Assembly (NCBI RefSeq): GCF_900114835.1
Contig: NZ_FOUJ01000002.1
Location: 1 to 64,000, forward strand
Length of the DNA stretch: 64,000 nucleotides
Source of the DNA: Methanolobus profundi
Lineage (GTDB): Archaea > Halobacteriota > Methanosarcinia > Methanosarcinales > Methanosarcinaceae
Reading direction: 5' to 3'
The translations under genes and the position numbers were made by a program. The notes beneath the pieces were generated by a model. The model saw only the letters and a list, made by a program, of their open reading frames with translations, was not told the DNA's origin and did no database searches. This document shows, piece by piece, positions 51,512 to 61,839 of the stretch. Positions within the stretch are counted from its first letter, which is position 1. Every line of letters starts with the position of its first letter.

Positions 51512-52261
51512 TCAGTGTTCCTTCAATACCCTGTGTGGCACACCATGGGCAATCAGTTCTACAGGACACTGATACGATACTTCCAGGTCATGCTGGCTCA
51601 ATTCCTTGTCATCATGATAGTGGAACTTACGGTTCAGACAACCGACCTTATCCACATATACAGAAATGGCACTTATGTCATGTGTCACCATTACGATAGC
51701 GATCTGGGATTTGAGCTTGTTGAGAAGTTCATAGAACTCCTTCTGGGTCCTGGAATCTATACCAGTGGACGGTTCATCCAGTATTAACAGTTTCGGTTTT
51801 GTAACAAGTGAGCGGGCAATGAACACCCTCTGTTTCTGACCACCTGAGAGCTCACCGATCTGACGGTCCTTGAACTCCAGCATCCCAACCGTATCAAGAG
51901 CATCACGTGCAGCCTGACGGTCTTCCTCATTATATCTCTGAAGAGGACCTTTATGGCTCAGACGACCCATGAGAACAACATCACACACAGTGATGGGAAA
52001 ATCAAGATTTGAGGAATGATATTGCGGAACATAGCCCACATATTTCCGCATGTTCTTAGGAGTATCACCCAGGAGTTTAACAGTACCCCTATCGGGTTTG
52101 ATCAATCCAAGGATAACTTTTAGAAGAGTGCTCTTGCCTCCTCCGTTCGGGCCGATAATGGCCAGGAAGTCCTTGTCCTTCACTGCCAAAGTGACAGCTT
52201 CCAGTACCCTGACACCATCATAGCTTACCCATATATCCTTAAGATCGATCACATCTTCCAT
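51512..52261 (-). CDS. metal ABC transporter ATPase (ZnuC/MntA type)
   Basis: 249 residues: Walker A GPNGGGKST (near 34), Q-loop with VPQYHSSN, signature LSGGQKQRV (near 140), Walker B LLILDEPSTGID (near 162) and the switch His VTHD. ATG 52261 begins directly after the stop of the binding-protein gene. It powers the permease encoded next. Confidence 0.92.
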   Translation of the reverse strand: MEDVIDLKDIWVSYDGVRVLEAVTLAVKDKDFLAIIGPNGGGKSTLLKVILGLIKPDRGTVKLLGDTPKNMRKYVGYVPQYHSSNLDFPITVCDVVLMGRLSHKGPLQRYNEEDRQAARDALDTVGMLEFKDRQIGELSGGQKQRVFIARSLVTKPKLLILDEPSTGIDSRTQKEFYELLNKLKSQIAIVMVTHDISAISVYVDKVGCLNRKFHYHDDKELSQHDLEVSYQCPVELIAHGVPHRVLKEH

Positions 52262-52262
52262 T

Positions 52263-53198
52263 TCAAGCCAGTCCTTTTTCAAATGCTTCTGCTACCTTTG
52301 AAAGGTTATCTATATAATCCTTTGCTAGCGGATCGATCTCTACGACCTCGCCGCCGATCTCATTTGCTATGGCCTGTGCACTAACAGTACTGAAACCGGA
52401 CTGGACAAAGATCACCTTTATGCCTTTTTCATTCGCTTCATCTATAACATTCTGCATATCCCTGACACTTGGTTCCTTGCCTTCTATCTCCACCGGCACC
52501 TCTGTCAGACCATACTGATCTGCAAAATAACCCCATGCAGGATGATACACCATAAAGCTGGATCCTTCATTATCAGAAAGTGTTGACCTTATCTGTTCGT
52601 CCAGTGCATCAAGCTCTGCAAGATATGCATCCTTGTTCTCAAGATAGACAGAAGCATTCTCAGGATCAAGTTCAACCAGACCTTCATAGATATTCTCCAC
52701 CATTATCTCAACATTGTCCGGTGATGTCCAGATATGAGGATCGAGCCCACTTTCATCATGTTCTTCTTCTCCTTCATGTTCATCTGCTTCCTCTTCTTCA
52801 TGCTCATGAGCTTCCATTTCCCTCAGGGTGATACCCTCGGAGCAATCGATGATCATCATATCAGGATTCAGATCTGCGATCTTGTCGATCATAACATCCT
52901 CTATCGTGATCCCTGAGCCCACCATTGCATACATCTTCGCATCGCTGAGATCTCTCAACTGCCCCGGTGTCGGCTCATAGGAATGAGGATCAGAACCCGG
53001 AGGTACCATCACAATAACCTCTATATTATCGCCTGTGATCTTTTCTACGAACTCGGCCTGAGGAAGTATACTTACAGCTACCACCATGCCAGTTGTTCCA
53101 GAGGTCTCATCCACAGGATCGCTTTCATCTACACAACCGGCTGTAAGAATGATACCCGCTATAAGGAGCAACATCAAAACCATCATATTTTTATTCAT
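52263..53198 (-). CDS. metal-binding lipoprotein of ABC transporter (ZnuA/MntC type)
   Basis: 311 residues. A signal with lipobox LTAGC (19-23) anchors it outside. The metal site is formed by His in PPGSDPHSYEPTPGQ (near 72), DPHIWTSPDN (near 155), VYHPAWGYFADQYG (near 220) and an acidic residue near 290. A His/Glu/Asp-rich loop (about 131-150) is typical of zinc-uptake proteins and favours zinc. It is controlled by the operator at 53229-53253. GGAG precedes the ATG at 53198. Confidence 0.92.
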   Translation of the reverse strand: MNKNMMVLMLLLIAGIILTAGCVDESDPVDETSGTTGMVVAVSILPQAEFVEKITGDNIEVIVMVPPGSDPHSYEPTPGQLRDLSDAKMYAMVGSGITIEDVMIDKIADLNPDMMIIDCSEGITLREMEAHEHEEEEADEHEGEEEHDESGLDPHIWTSPDNVEIMVENIYEGLVELDPENASVYLENKDAYLAELDALDEQIRSTLSDNEGSSFMVYHPAWGYFADQYGLTEVPVEIEGKEPSVRDMQNVIDEANEKGIKVIFVQSGFSTVSAQAIANEIGGEVVEIDPLAKDYIDNLSKVAEAFEKGLA

Positions 53199-53228
53199 TT
53201 AATAACTCCACATTGTTTTGTAATATAT

Positions 53229-53253
53229 CCAAATTGTTTGGTGCCATACCAAA
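53229..53253. promoter_or_regulatory. operator candidate for the DtxR-family regulator
   Basis: Two overlapping inverted repeats: CCAAA-TTG-TTTGG (53229-53241) and TTTGGT-GCCAT-ACCAAA (53237-53253). On the minus strand the TATA-like GGATATATTAC (53219-53229) directly adjoins it, 20-30 nt before the lipoprotein gene start. A repressor here would cover the TFB site of the transporter operon. Confidence 0.6.
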
Positions 53254-53284
53254 GATTAGAGATAAAATAAATGTAGACACATTA

Positions 53285-53707
53285 TCAGAGAGAACTACAC
53301 GAAGAATGCTTGATCTTTCCACAAACACCTACAGTAGGATGCCCCATAGAACCACAGATGCGATCGATAGCAGATTTAGAAACAAAAGCCTCAAAACGAG
53401 ACACTTCGCTACATGCCTCTTCGGAAGAAAGCCCATAATGACTGAGCATCAGGCTCAGTATATTGTGACGATTAACGAAGAACTCAGCATACTCCCTGCC
53501 TGTCGCGGTCAGGCGGACCCCCCTGTAAGGAACATGATCCACATACCCCGATTCCGAAAGATCGGTAATGGTCTTTGTTGTAGTGGATGGATCCACATGC
53601 AACTCATTAGAGATGTCAGTTGTCTTTACAAGATCCCCTTTCTTCAAAAGGAACTTCAGATATTCTACCTTTTTTGGAGATAACTCCAATCCTGTGATCT
53701 CCTGCAT
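53285..53707 (-). CDS. DtxR/MntR-family metal-dependent regulator
   Basis: 140 residues: a winged helix (about 10-70; VKTTDISNELHVDPSTTTKTITDLSESGYV split over 27-56) followed by LTATGREYAEFFVNRHNIL (helix with metal-binding His) and the dimer region with Glu/Cys/His ligands (EEACSEVSRFE, C-G near 118). The short form lacks the SH3 domain. The gene lies just upstream of the transporter operon in the same orientation. Metal-loaded protein probably represses it. Confidence 0.9.
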   Translation of the reverse strand: MQEITGLELSPKKVEYLKFLLKKGDLVKTTDISNELHVDPSTTTKTITDLSESGYVDHVPYRGVRLTATGREYAEFFVNRHNILSLMLSHYGLSSEEACSEVSRFEAFVSKSAIDRICGSMGHPTVGVCGKIKHSSCSSL

Positions 53708-53879
53708 GCTACCTCATAATTAACAGGAAGTATATATTAGTTTTCAATTTGACCGGATTTTAGGCCATATTTTTGCATATACACCAAATAATAGAAAGTT
53801 AAAACCAGGTCCCTACAAGACCACACAGGAATGAAAAGATACATTACTGAATCGGACTAAAACAAAAAAGGGGTTCAGA

Positions 53880-55289
53880 ATGTTAATACAACAGATATTC
53901 ACTGAGAAGATAGCGCACAGTTCATACATACTGGCAGGAGAGAGAACATGTGCCGTGATCGATCCAAGAAGAGATATCGAGATCTATCTGGAAATGACAA
54001 GAGAACTAGGAATAAGGATCACTCACATCCTTGAAACACATTTACATGCAGATTTCATCTCAGGACACATGGACCTTGCCCAAAGGACCGGTGCCAGGAT
54101 ATACGGACCAAGATCCGCTAACTACGAGATCGAGTACATCCCCCTGTCAGAAGGAGATATTTTCACTATAGAGGATATGGAACTGAAGGTACTGGAGACT
54201 CCCGGACACACACCTGAACATATTTCCTACGTTGTCACCGACACATCCAGAGGAAAAGAGCCTGTTGCACTTTTCTGTGGAGACACAATGTTTGTTGGAG
54301 ATGTAGGAAGACCGGACCTGTTCCCCGGAAGAGCGGAAGAACTTGCATCAGGACTCTATGACACACTTCACGACAAACTGATGGGACTACCGGATTTCTG
54401 TGAGATACATCCCGCCCATGGTGCAGGATCACTTTGCGGAAGAGCAATGGCATCCAAAAGGACCAGCATACTGGGATATGAAAAGAAGTACAACTACGCA
54501 CTGGAAATAAAGGACAGGGCAGGTTTCATAGAGGCACTGACCACTAACATGCCAGATGCACCGGACCATTTCAGCCGCTGCACCGAGATCAACCGAAAAG
54601 GGCCGCAAATGGTAAAAGAGCTTACATTTCCTGATGCACTGGACAATGACAGGTTCAAAGAGAAGATGAAGGATTCAATTATCCTTGATGTACGCAGTTT
54701 CGAATCCTTTGGAGGACAGCACATCCCACAGGCATACAACATTGACCTTAACTCTAATTTCCCTACCTACGCAGGATGGCTGCTGCCACCCGAAAAAGAC
54801 ATACTTCTCGTTACTGACAGCTATTCACAGGCTTTTGAAGCATGCAAGCAACTACACAGAGTAGGACATGACAGGATAACAGGATATCTTGAAGGGGGCA
54901 TGTATGGATGGGTCACGGATGGACTTCCTACAAAACATGTACCCCAGATATCTGCGTCAGAACTGCACACACGGATCACCGATGGAAAAGAAGCCATAAT
55001 ACTTGACGTCAGATCTGCTTCGGAATACAGGGACCTGCATCTCGAAGGAGCGATCAACATACCGGTCCACGAGCTCAGGGAGCGCCACAGTGAACTTGAC
55101 AAGGAGCTAGAAACAATACTCATCTGCGGGTCTGGACAGAGATCGAGTATGGGATGCAGTATCCTGTTGCAGAAAGGAGCAAATGATGTGAAGAATGTTT
55201 CAGGAGGAATGACAGGATATTCAGCCGCAGGATACGGGCCAGAGTGTCCTATGTGTGTCCTGCCATGGGCACCTTTCAGAAACAGATGA
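53880..55289 (+). CDS. metallo-beta-lactamase-fold protein with two rhodanese domains
   Basis: 469 residues. The N-terminal part is ETHE1-like, a persulfide dioxygenase or hydrolase family: metal ligands in THLHADFISGH (near 56), ETPGHTPEHISY (near 108), FCGDTMFVGDVGRPD and HPAHGAGSLCG. The first rhodanese domain (about 255-355) has DVRSFESF but no obvious active-site Cys. The second (about 360-460) has ICGSGQRS with its Cys. Sulfane-sulfur handling is likely. ATG 53880 follows AAGGGG. It overlaps the next small gene by 4 nt. Confidence 0.9.
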   Translation: MLIQQIFTEKIAHSSYILAGERTCAVIDPRRDIEIYLEMTRELGIRITHILETHLHADFISGHMDLAQRTGARIYGPRSANYEIEYIPLSEGDIFTIEDMELKVLETPGHTPEHISYVVTDTSRGKEPVALFCGDTMFVGDVGRPDLFPGRAEELASGLYDTLHDKLMGLPDFCEIHPAHGAGSLCGRAMASKRTSILGYEKKYNYALEIKDRAGFIEALTTNMPDAPDHFSRCTEINRKGPQMVKELTFPDALDNDRFKEKMKDSIILDVRSFESFGGQHIPQAYNIDLNSNFPTYAGWLLPPEKDILLVTDSYSQAFEACKQLHRVGHDRITGYLEGGMYGWVTDGLPTKHVPQISASELHTRITDGKEAIILDVRSASEYRDLHLEGAINIPVHELRERHSELDKELETILICGSGQRSSMGCSILLQKGANDVKNVSGGMTGYSAAGYGPECPMCVLPWAPFRNR

Positions 55290-55471
55290 ACTCAGCTAAA
55301 GACATGCATGAAGCTATAGCTCAAGCCTCCGCATTCTTAGTTGAATGGCATTCCCTTGTAACTGAATATATCTTTGACCACATAGAAGAAATCTATGATA
55401 TCATCGATAGACACCAGCAGCAACAAAAGTATCAACAGCACAATTATCAGTTCCGAATAGTCCGGAAGTGA
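55286..55471 (+). CDS. small unknown helical protein (61 aa)
   Basis: ATG 55286 overlaps the preceding stop as ATGA. The sequence is a helix (residues 3-40) with an amphipathic pattern followed by a Gln/His-rich end. There is no family I recognise. The overlap suggests real translation after the sulfur-handling enzyme. Confidence 0.45.
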   Translation: MNSAKDMHEAIAQASAFLVEWHSLVTEYIFDHIEEIYDIIDRHQQQQKYQQHNYQFRIVRK

Positions 55472-55794
55472 GTGCACCAGATGAGCAAAAGAGCTCATAT
55501 TCCCGTTTGCAGACTGTACCACGCTATTACCCAATTAAATGTCGTACACCATTCAATAAAAACATAACCATGATCCTTAACGATCTATTATGAAAATACT
55601 GATATGAAGCCTTAGTACTGACCCATCGAAGATACATCATCTTTTTGCACCATTCATTGTAGAATTTGAGGAAGAAACCGGCATGCAGTGGTTTTGTGCA
55701 AATGTTACTATTTTACAGATTATTTATATAATATTGCAAGCTATATTTGCTGCTAATTCAATAGATGAAATCACATGCTGGATGTGAAAAAAGT
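55472..55794. promoter_or_regulatory. promoter region of the giant surface protein
   Basis: About 320 bases without a gene. A TATA-like TTATTTATATAATATTG (55719-55735) would start transcription near 55750. The AT-rich tract before it contains no clear repeats. Confidence 0.45.
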
Positions 55795-58700
55795 ATGAGA
55801 GATAATGATAACTTCTTTTCTAAAAACGACAGGATCCAACTCCTGTTATTAGTATTTTTTGTGATAATGTTGCTCACAACCTCCATAGGTTCTGCGGCAT
55901 CTATCCAGAAATTCAGTATAGATGGACGAACATACAGTCCCGGAGACACAATAACCATTACCGGAGAGATACTGGATGGTAATAGCTCGGGAGATGTCGA
56001 GATAACTATCTGGCCCGAAGGTGATGAGTTCACCGGGAACGATACGGCAAATAAAACAATAACTGCAAACCAGGGAAGCTTTTCTACAACAATGACGGCC
56101 CCTGAAGAAGCAGACGATTATACTATCATAGCTGTTGAAAGTGAGACCGGTGCGATCTCCCCATATTTGCACATGGACGTTGTGGGAATGAACGACACCC
56201 AGAACATAAAAGTACTATTCACTGAAGGGGACATCATCAACATACCACTTTCAGAGAGCCACGAGATCACAGGTAACCTCAACCAGAGCAAGAGCGGAGG
56301 AAGTGTGCTCCTTGGAAGTACCACCTATTATTTCCTGGTATCAGGACAGAACATAGCTTACGTGGACGATGACTCTGAAATGGACATCACCTCTGACAAT
56401 TCAGGCATGGCCGTAATAGGTAACCTTGAAGAAGGGGCAAAGGTAAAGCTCAATGATATCACTTATAGATTGATCCATATCAATTATTACAACGGAATAA
56501 CCCTGGCCAGAACAATAGCTCCCACATTCGCAGGCGGAGAAACGGTCAATGTCACCGTTATGACACTTAACGCTACAGGATATCCTGTGCAGGACACCAT
56601 AGGTATCGAGTATCTGAGAGAGAACGGTACTGCAGTGACCACAACTGAAGTTATGACCGATGCCAATGGCATCAATACAACAGAGTTCGAGATCCAAAGC
56701 ACCGGAGGAACATACCACCTTGTTGCAGAGGACATAGGACACATATCATTCGTTGTTAATACAATGACAATGTTCGGGGACGTATTATCCACAGAGAACC
56801 TTCCCAAACACACCTTTGCCAGAGGAGAGGTAATGGTACCTGTTGTATACCTCAACAACCTCAGTTCCGGCTCACCAATGGACGATGCAACGGTGACTGC
56901 AACCATAACAAGTAAGGAGAACGGCTCATATCTCAATGAACTCGACCTTGCATACGACAGTAGCATAGGTGCATACATTACCAATTATACTATTCCCGGC
57001 AGCGCTGAGACAGACACATATTATATTGAATATGAAGCTTCTTCAGGCAGCCAGACACAGAAAGCATACACATATTACAACATCAAAGCATATGATCTCT
57101 TTTTGAAGGTAGCATCCAAGAACAAAGGAGAAAGTGACGGTTTCGCACCCGGCGAAGAAGCATTCCTTATAATTGCCGGAACTGACCTTAGCACTGGAGA
57201 AAGTCTTGATCTTGAAGCTACTACCGGACTTGACACAGCAAATTTCCTGCTGAACATCACTGACAGCACAGGAGATGACCATACTACCAGCTGGTCATTG
57301 ATGAACGCTACATCCTTCTACCAGTATCTGGAAGTACCGACCGACATACAGGACGAGATCGAACAGGATCTTGGAGATTCCTTTACGATCATTAATTTCA
57401 CAGCACCTGCAGAGAACGGCGTCTATGACACGATCCTCAAGGTCAACATCTCCGGCTGGAACACAGCAAGAAGGAGTATCACAGTACAGGATCTCTTCGT
57501 GCACGGAGAGCCCGTGAACAAGATGGGATGGTTCAGTCCTACAGTGGCACCTAATTCCACTGCAAGGATAATGATCACAGCATTCGATCCATCCACAGGT
57601 GCAGAGATACCTGCATCAGACATCCACGAAGCAGGACTCATAGAAGTGTGGAGTGACAGTGCCTCAGAGGTCGTCACAGAATACATGGAAGACCAGACCA
57701 TCACAACGATAAATGTTCCTTTTGTCGGAGACAAGAAGGTCCTTAAGTTCAATGTCACAGACTCATACCTTGGCTTCCACTATGTCAGGTTCTGGGTAAA
57801 TGCAACTGTGGATGGCACACCTAAAATGGTAGTCGGTGATGCATGGTTCGATGAGAAGCTCTATCGCATAAATGCAAAACCGGTGTTCGATGAGAATTCC
57901 AGCATGTTCAAGGTATTTGGTTCAGATGAGAACATCGAACTTGCAGTACACGTTCAGGACATAAGTGGAAATGATATATCCACCGCATCGATCGAGCTTG
58001 AAAGTCTCAGATACAGTATGACAGGAGAGAACATCCCTGTTACCGACTCGTCCAGTTCATTTACAACAGACTCCGACGGAGATGTTACACTTGAGATCGA
58101 TCCGGAAGATAGTCTTAAATCAGGATTCTACAACGTCAGGATAAAGATGACAACACAGGACGGAGTTGTCGACTACGGTAACGGATGGTTCGAGGTCAGT
58201 AATTTCATATTCTACCCATATTCCACATCATGGGATGCAGGTATCAACCAGCCGATCAACTTTACCCTTAATGCCTTTGACAGCAGTTTCGGGGACAAGG
58301 AAGTGAATGTTACCCTTACTAAGATCATTGCAATGGGTGACTGGGATATGATGACACCACCTACCATGTACAATGATACGGACGTAGAGATCGGAACCAT
58401 CAATGGAAGCGGCTATTACGAACATCCCGGACTTCCAAGGGGCGGTAATTTCGAATTCGTATTCGAAGCGACCGATGGAAATTCCACTGAGGTCGGAAGG
58501 GCATGGGTACACACAACAGCCTTTGTAGCATGGGTAGATTCCAACTGGGAATATGAGTTCCCGACGAACGGATTCATCAATTTCACAGTAAAGGCATCCG
58601 ATGACCAGATGTGGGGAAGCAGTTCCCATAACCTCACTGATGTAACAGTGGAGAAGGTCATGCAGGAAGGAATGTGGATGTCCAGTTACAAGACAAAGAC

Positions 58701-61700
58701 CCAGATGGCGAACATAACCACCACAGAAGCAGGACTTAATCCAAATGAGATCGATGTGTCCATCGATACGACCGGATGGGGACAGGGTGCATACATGATG
58801 ACACTCAAGGCAGTTGACGATGAAGGAAGCGAAGTATTCACTGATTTCTGGTTCCGTCTCGAACTCGCCAGTGTCTCCATCACAAATCCAATGAGGATCA
58901 CTGTGAATGCAGCCCAGTATTACACCAATGCAACCTCCATCAATGCGACCAGTGACATACTTACAAAGCAGGAACAGCTTGAGAGCCTTGGTAACGTCAC
59001 AGCAGGTAAGATAAGTGGAAGCATCATTGGTGGCGATAGTATCACACCTCTGCAGACCAGTTATGAGATAATGGGTGGTGATTCATGGAACCACAGCTTT
59101 GTACCGGCATACTCCATGGCAGTGATAGACTCCATATATGACACAATATACATCGAGTATGAGGACCAGGAAGGTGGCTGGCCAATAGGTAACCTCTCCA
59201 ATACAACTACAACACAGGTCTTCAACATGTCAATTGGTTCTGAATTCACCGATTACACCGGAAGGACATGGGAAATCACAACAATACGTTCAGACGGAAC
59301 AATAGGTCTGGAAGGAAAGAACACACTCAAGAATGGTCTTCTGCTGAATGACACCATCATGGCAATGAGCAAGTCAGGAAAGTTCCTCATGAGCAATTTC
59401 CACGATGAAGAATGGCAATCCATCGACCTGGACGGAGATGGTGAATACTACGATGACAACTACATCATACTGCTTGCAGATACAACTACAGCAGGAAAAT
59501 ATGACAAGGTGCTCATCAGTAATTCCTACAACTTCTCTGCAGGATACATCGATGCAAGTGCAGGAGAACCTATCCAGTTCGGAGGGGATCCGATCTACCT
59601 GCTCAGTAGCAAGTATCAGTCCTCTGCATATACACTGGAGTTCAGCACATACAATGAAGGATGGAACGGTATGCATATCGGAACATTCCAGAACGGTTCT
59701 GTGATGAAGATACCATTCCTTGTTACAACACCATCAGGAGATCCACTTTCAGGAAAGGAGGTCAGGATCGACTATCTTATCGATGAGGCAAAGGACAAGC
59801 AGATCCTTGATAATATCAGTGCAACCACAGATTCAGGCGGACTTGCACTTATCGAGATCGATACGGCAGCTGCCAACATACCTACCGGTTCATGGATGAT
59901 ACACTACAATGTGACCATAGGCGACGAGTATGCTGTTGCAAATGAGGAGATGTTCTGGGAACTGACACGTTTCGAGATCCGTAACTTCGTTGTTGCAGGA
60001 GCACTTGGAATACCAGGCCAGATAGACCTGATAGAGCTCAGTGACAGTAACAGCGAGGATGGAATACCCGGAAATAACATGCTCCTGGCATACGGCGAGG
60101 AGCTTGAGTTCACAAAGGGTATCGCTGCCTACAATTACGGACCTGGAGATGTATACAACCTTAACTGGCCGTTCAACAACTGGTACTACAACAGCACTAC
60201 AGGAGCATTCAACTATTCCGAGGACTGGGGCTTCACCCTTGAACCGGGAGACGTGGGTGTCGGTGCAACGATCAATACCAGTGGCGCGAACGTTGCAATG
60301 GGATACAATGTAACATCGATCAACAATGCAGGCGATACAATAGTCCTTAACCTTGGAGAAAGCACAGCATTCTATGAGGATATGTGGAACTTCACCCTTA
60401 CAGAATCATCCGGAGGAACAGCGACCCTCTCTATGTCATACGTAGGATGGCCATGGACCCTTCCAGGAGATGAATGGGGACCAGGACCTGAGATACAATC
60501 GTTCACAGAAGGACAGATGTACTGGATGGGTGGCCTTGATTTCGAGGTGAACAACATCACCAACACCAGTGCGGAAGTAACCCTGAGATATCCGCTCATC
60601 GTCGCTTCTGTCGATGCTGCAGGATCACTTATGGACGATGATCTCGAAAATGGTGAGATCAGTACTTACTTCGGATCTGTTGCCCAGGTTACATTCAATG
60701 ACCAGGATTACTACATCATTGGTTATGAGGACCAGGCAGGGACCATGTACGACCAGATGGAGCAGGCATACACAGAAACAAAGGACAGTATCCTTGTGGT
60801 GAATGCAAGCAACTCCAGTGACGCGAACACATATCGCATCGGAGAGACTATCGATGGTTTCAATGGCTACTATGCAGCATCAGTTGCGAATTGGGGAGGA
60901 AAGTTCGTCCTTCTCAACGGAAGTGCCACGCAGGTCTACCCGATCCCCGAATGGATCGCAGATGAACCTGTATTCTACACCGGAAAGTTCAGTGATGAGG
61001 ATATCGGAATGGATCTTGCAACTGCAGGACGTGAGTTCGATGATGATGAAACACCAGGTATCGGTGTTATCGATACTGATGACCGTTATCACATATTGCT
61101 CATAGACAGGCTTGCTAACGGAGTTAACATGCCAACTGAAGCAATATACGATGATGACGAGGACCTCACCACACTACGTGACTGGGAGAACTACATGGAC
61201 CTTAACTCCATCTATGACATGTATACAGAAGAACAGGGATATGGAGACGCCATACCTGACTTCTTCGGCGAGTCCATTGTGACCATCAATATGTCCGAAG
61301 GACAGGCATGGGACATTGGGACCGGCAACATGGAAAGCTGGCCACTGGCATTCCCTACACTCAATATAGATGAAGGGGAGAACACAGCAACCCTCAAGTC
61401 ATTCGCACCTGTCTTTGAGGTAGATGTGAACGAGAGCATCACCATCTACATCACTGCAAGGGAATTCGATGGAACAGCCATCAATGGTACTGCCGAACTC
61501 GATTCATTGAAGATGATGTTTGGAGGCACATTTATGGAAGGACCTACCGATGACCTTCCGGTAACATGGGATATGAGCTCTGCAATGGTCAACACTACCC
61601 TTGTCAATGGTGAAGGCGCACTTGAGATCGCACCTGAGGACATGAGCGGTATCGACTATGACTTTGGCGAGTTCACAGCCTTTGTGACGGTTCAGAAGGA

Positions 61701-61839
61701 TTCAGGAGGAACAGAGACACTTAAGATGAACTTCTTCAGAGTTAACGAGGAAATGATGGATATGTTCGAAGATGAAGGCCCTATGGGTAGCGAAGGTCCA
61801 ATGGGTGGCGAAGATGACATGGGAGGTGACTACCTGTGA
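55795..61839 (+). CDS. giant secreted surface protein of beta-sandwich repeats
   Basis: About 2014 residues. ATG 55795 with GGATGTGA upstream is preferred; an in-frame ATG at 55765 lacks such a site. A signal peptide (LLLLVFFVIMLLTTSIGSA, near 13-31) leads into repeated Ig-like or macroglobulin-like beta modules (e.g. TYSPGDTITITGEILDG, the DANGINTTEFEI type of turn). It is acidic, Cys-poor and has many N-x-S/T glycosylation sites. The end is Gly/Met/Glu rich with no membrane anchor. It overlaps the next gene by 4 nt, which supplies a PGF-CTERM anchor. Likely cell-envelope or adhesion role. Confidence 0.85.
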   Translation: MRDNDNFFSKNDRIQLLLLVFFVIMLLTTSIGSAASIQKFSIDGRTYSPGDTITITGEILDGNSSGDVEITIWPEGDEFTGNDTANKTITANQGSFSTTMTAPEEADDYTIIAVESETGAISPYLHMDVVGMNDTQNIKVLFTEGDIINIPLSESHEITGNLNQSKSGGSVLLGSTTYYFLVSGQNIAYVDDDSEMDITSDNSGMAVIGNLEEGAKVKLNDITYRLIHINYYNGITLARTIAPTFAGGETVNVTVMTLNATGYPVQDTIGIEYLRENGTAVTTTEVMTDANGINTTEFEIQSTGGTYHLVAEDIGHISFVVNTMTMFGDVLSTENLPKHTFARGEVMVPVVYLNNLSSGSPMDDATVTATITSKENGSYLNELDLAYDSSIGAYITNYTIPGSAETDTYYIEYEASSGSQTQKAYTYYNIKAYDLFLKVASKNKGESDGFAPGEEAFLIIAGTDLSTGESLDLEATTGLDTANFLLNITDSTGDDHTTSWSLMNATSFYQYLEVPTDIQDEIEQDLGDSFTIINFTAPAENGVYDTILKVNISGWNTARRSITVQDLFVHGEPVNKMGWFSPTVAPNSTARIMITAFDPSTGAEIPASDIHEAGLIEVWSDSASEVVTEYMEDQTITTINVPFVGDKKVLKFNVTDSYLGFHYVRFWVNATVDGTPKMVVGDAWFDEKLYRINAKPVFDENSSMFKVFGSDENIELAVHVQDISGNDISTASIELESLRYSMTGENIPVTDSSSSFTTDSDGDVTLEIDPEDSLKSGFYNVRIKMTTQDGVVDYGNGWFEVSNFIFYPYSTSWDAGINQPINFTLNAFDSSFGDKEVNVTLTKIIAMGDWDMMTPPTMYNDTDVEIGTINGSGYYEHPGLPRGGNFEFVFEATDGNSTEVGRAWVHTTAFVAWVDSNWEYEFPTNGFINFTVKASDDQMWGSSSHNLTDVTVEKVMQEGMWMSSYKTKTQMANITTTEAGLNPNEIDVSIDTTGWGQGAYMMTLKAVDDEGSEVFTDFWFRLELASVSITNPMRITVNAAQYYTNATSINATSDILTKQEQLESLGNVTAGKISGSIIGGDSITPLQTSYEIMGGDSWNHSFVPAYSMAVIDSIYDTIYIEYEDQEGGWPIGNLSNTTTTQVFNMSIGSEFTDYTGRTWEITTIRSDGTIGLEGKNTLKNGLLLNDTIMAMSKSGKFLMSNFHDEEWQSIDLDGDGEYYDDNYIILLADTTTAGKYDKVLISNSYNFSAGYIDASAGEPIQFGGDPIYLLSSKYQSSAYTLEFSTYNEGWNGMHIGTFQNGSVMKIPFLVTTPSGDPLSGKEVRIDYLIDEAKDKQILDNISATTDSGGLALIEIDTAAANIPTGSWMIHYNVTIGDEYAVANEEMFWELTRFEIRNFVVAGALGIPGQIDLIELSDSNSEDGIPGNNMLLAYGEELEFTKGIAAYNYGPGDVYNLNWPFNNWYYNSTTGAFNYSEDWGFTLEPGDVGVGATINTSGANVAMGYNVTSINNAGDTIVLNLGESTAFYEDMWNFTLTESSGGTATLSMSYVGWPWTLPGDEWGPGPEIQSFTEGQMYWMGGLDFEVNNITNTSAEVTLRYPLIVASVDAAGSLMDDDLENGEISTYFGSVAQVTFNDQDYYIIGYEDQAGTMYDQMEQAYTETKDSILVVNASNSSDANTYRIGETIDGFNGYYAASVANWGGKFVLLNGSATQVYPIPEWIADEPVFYTGKFSDEDIGMDLATAGREFDDDETPGIGVIDTDDRYHILLIDRLANGVNMPTEAIYDDDEDLTTLRDWENYMDLNSIYDMYTEEQGYGDAIPDFFGESIVTINMSEGQAWDIGTGNMESWPLAFPTLNIDEGENTATLKSFAPVFEVDVNESITIYITAREFDGTAINGTAELDSLKMMFGGTFMEGPTDDLPVTWDMSSAMVNTTLVNGEGALEIAPEDMSGIDYDFGEFTAFVTVQKDSGGTETLKMNFFRVNEEMMDMFEDEGPMGSEGPMGGEDDMGGDYL

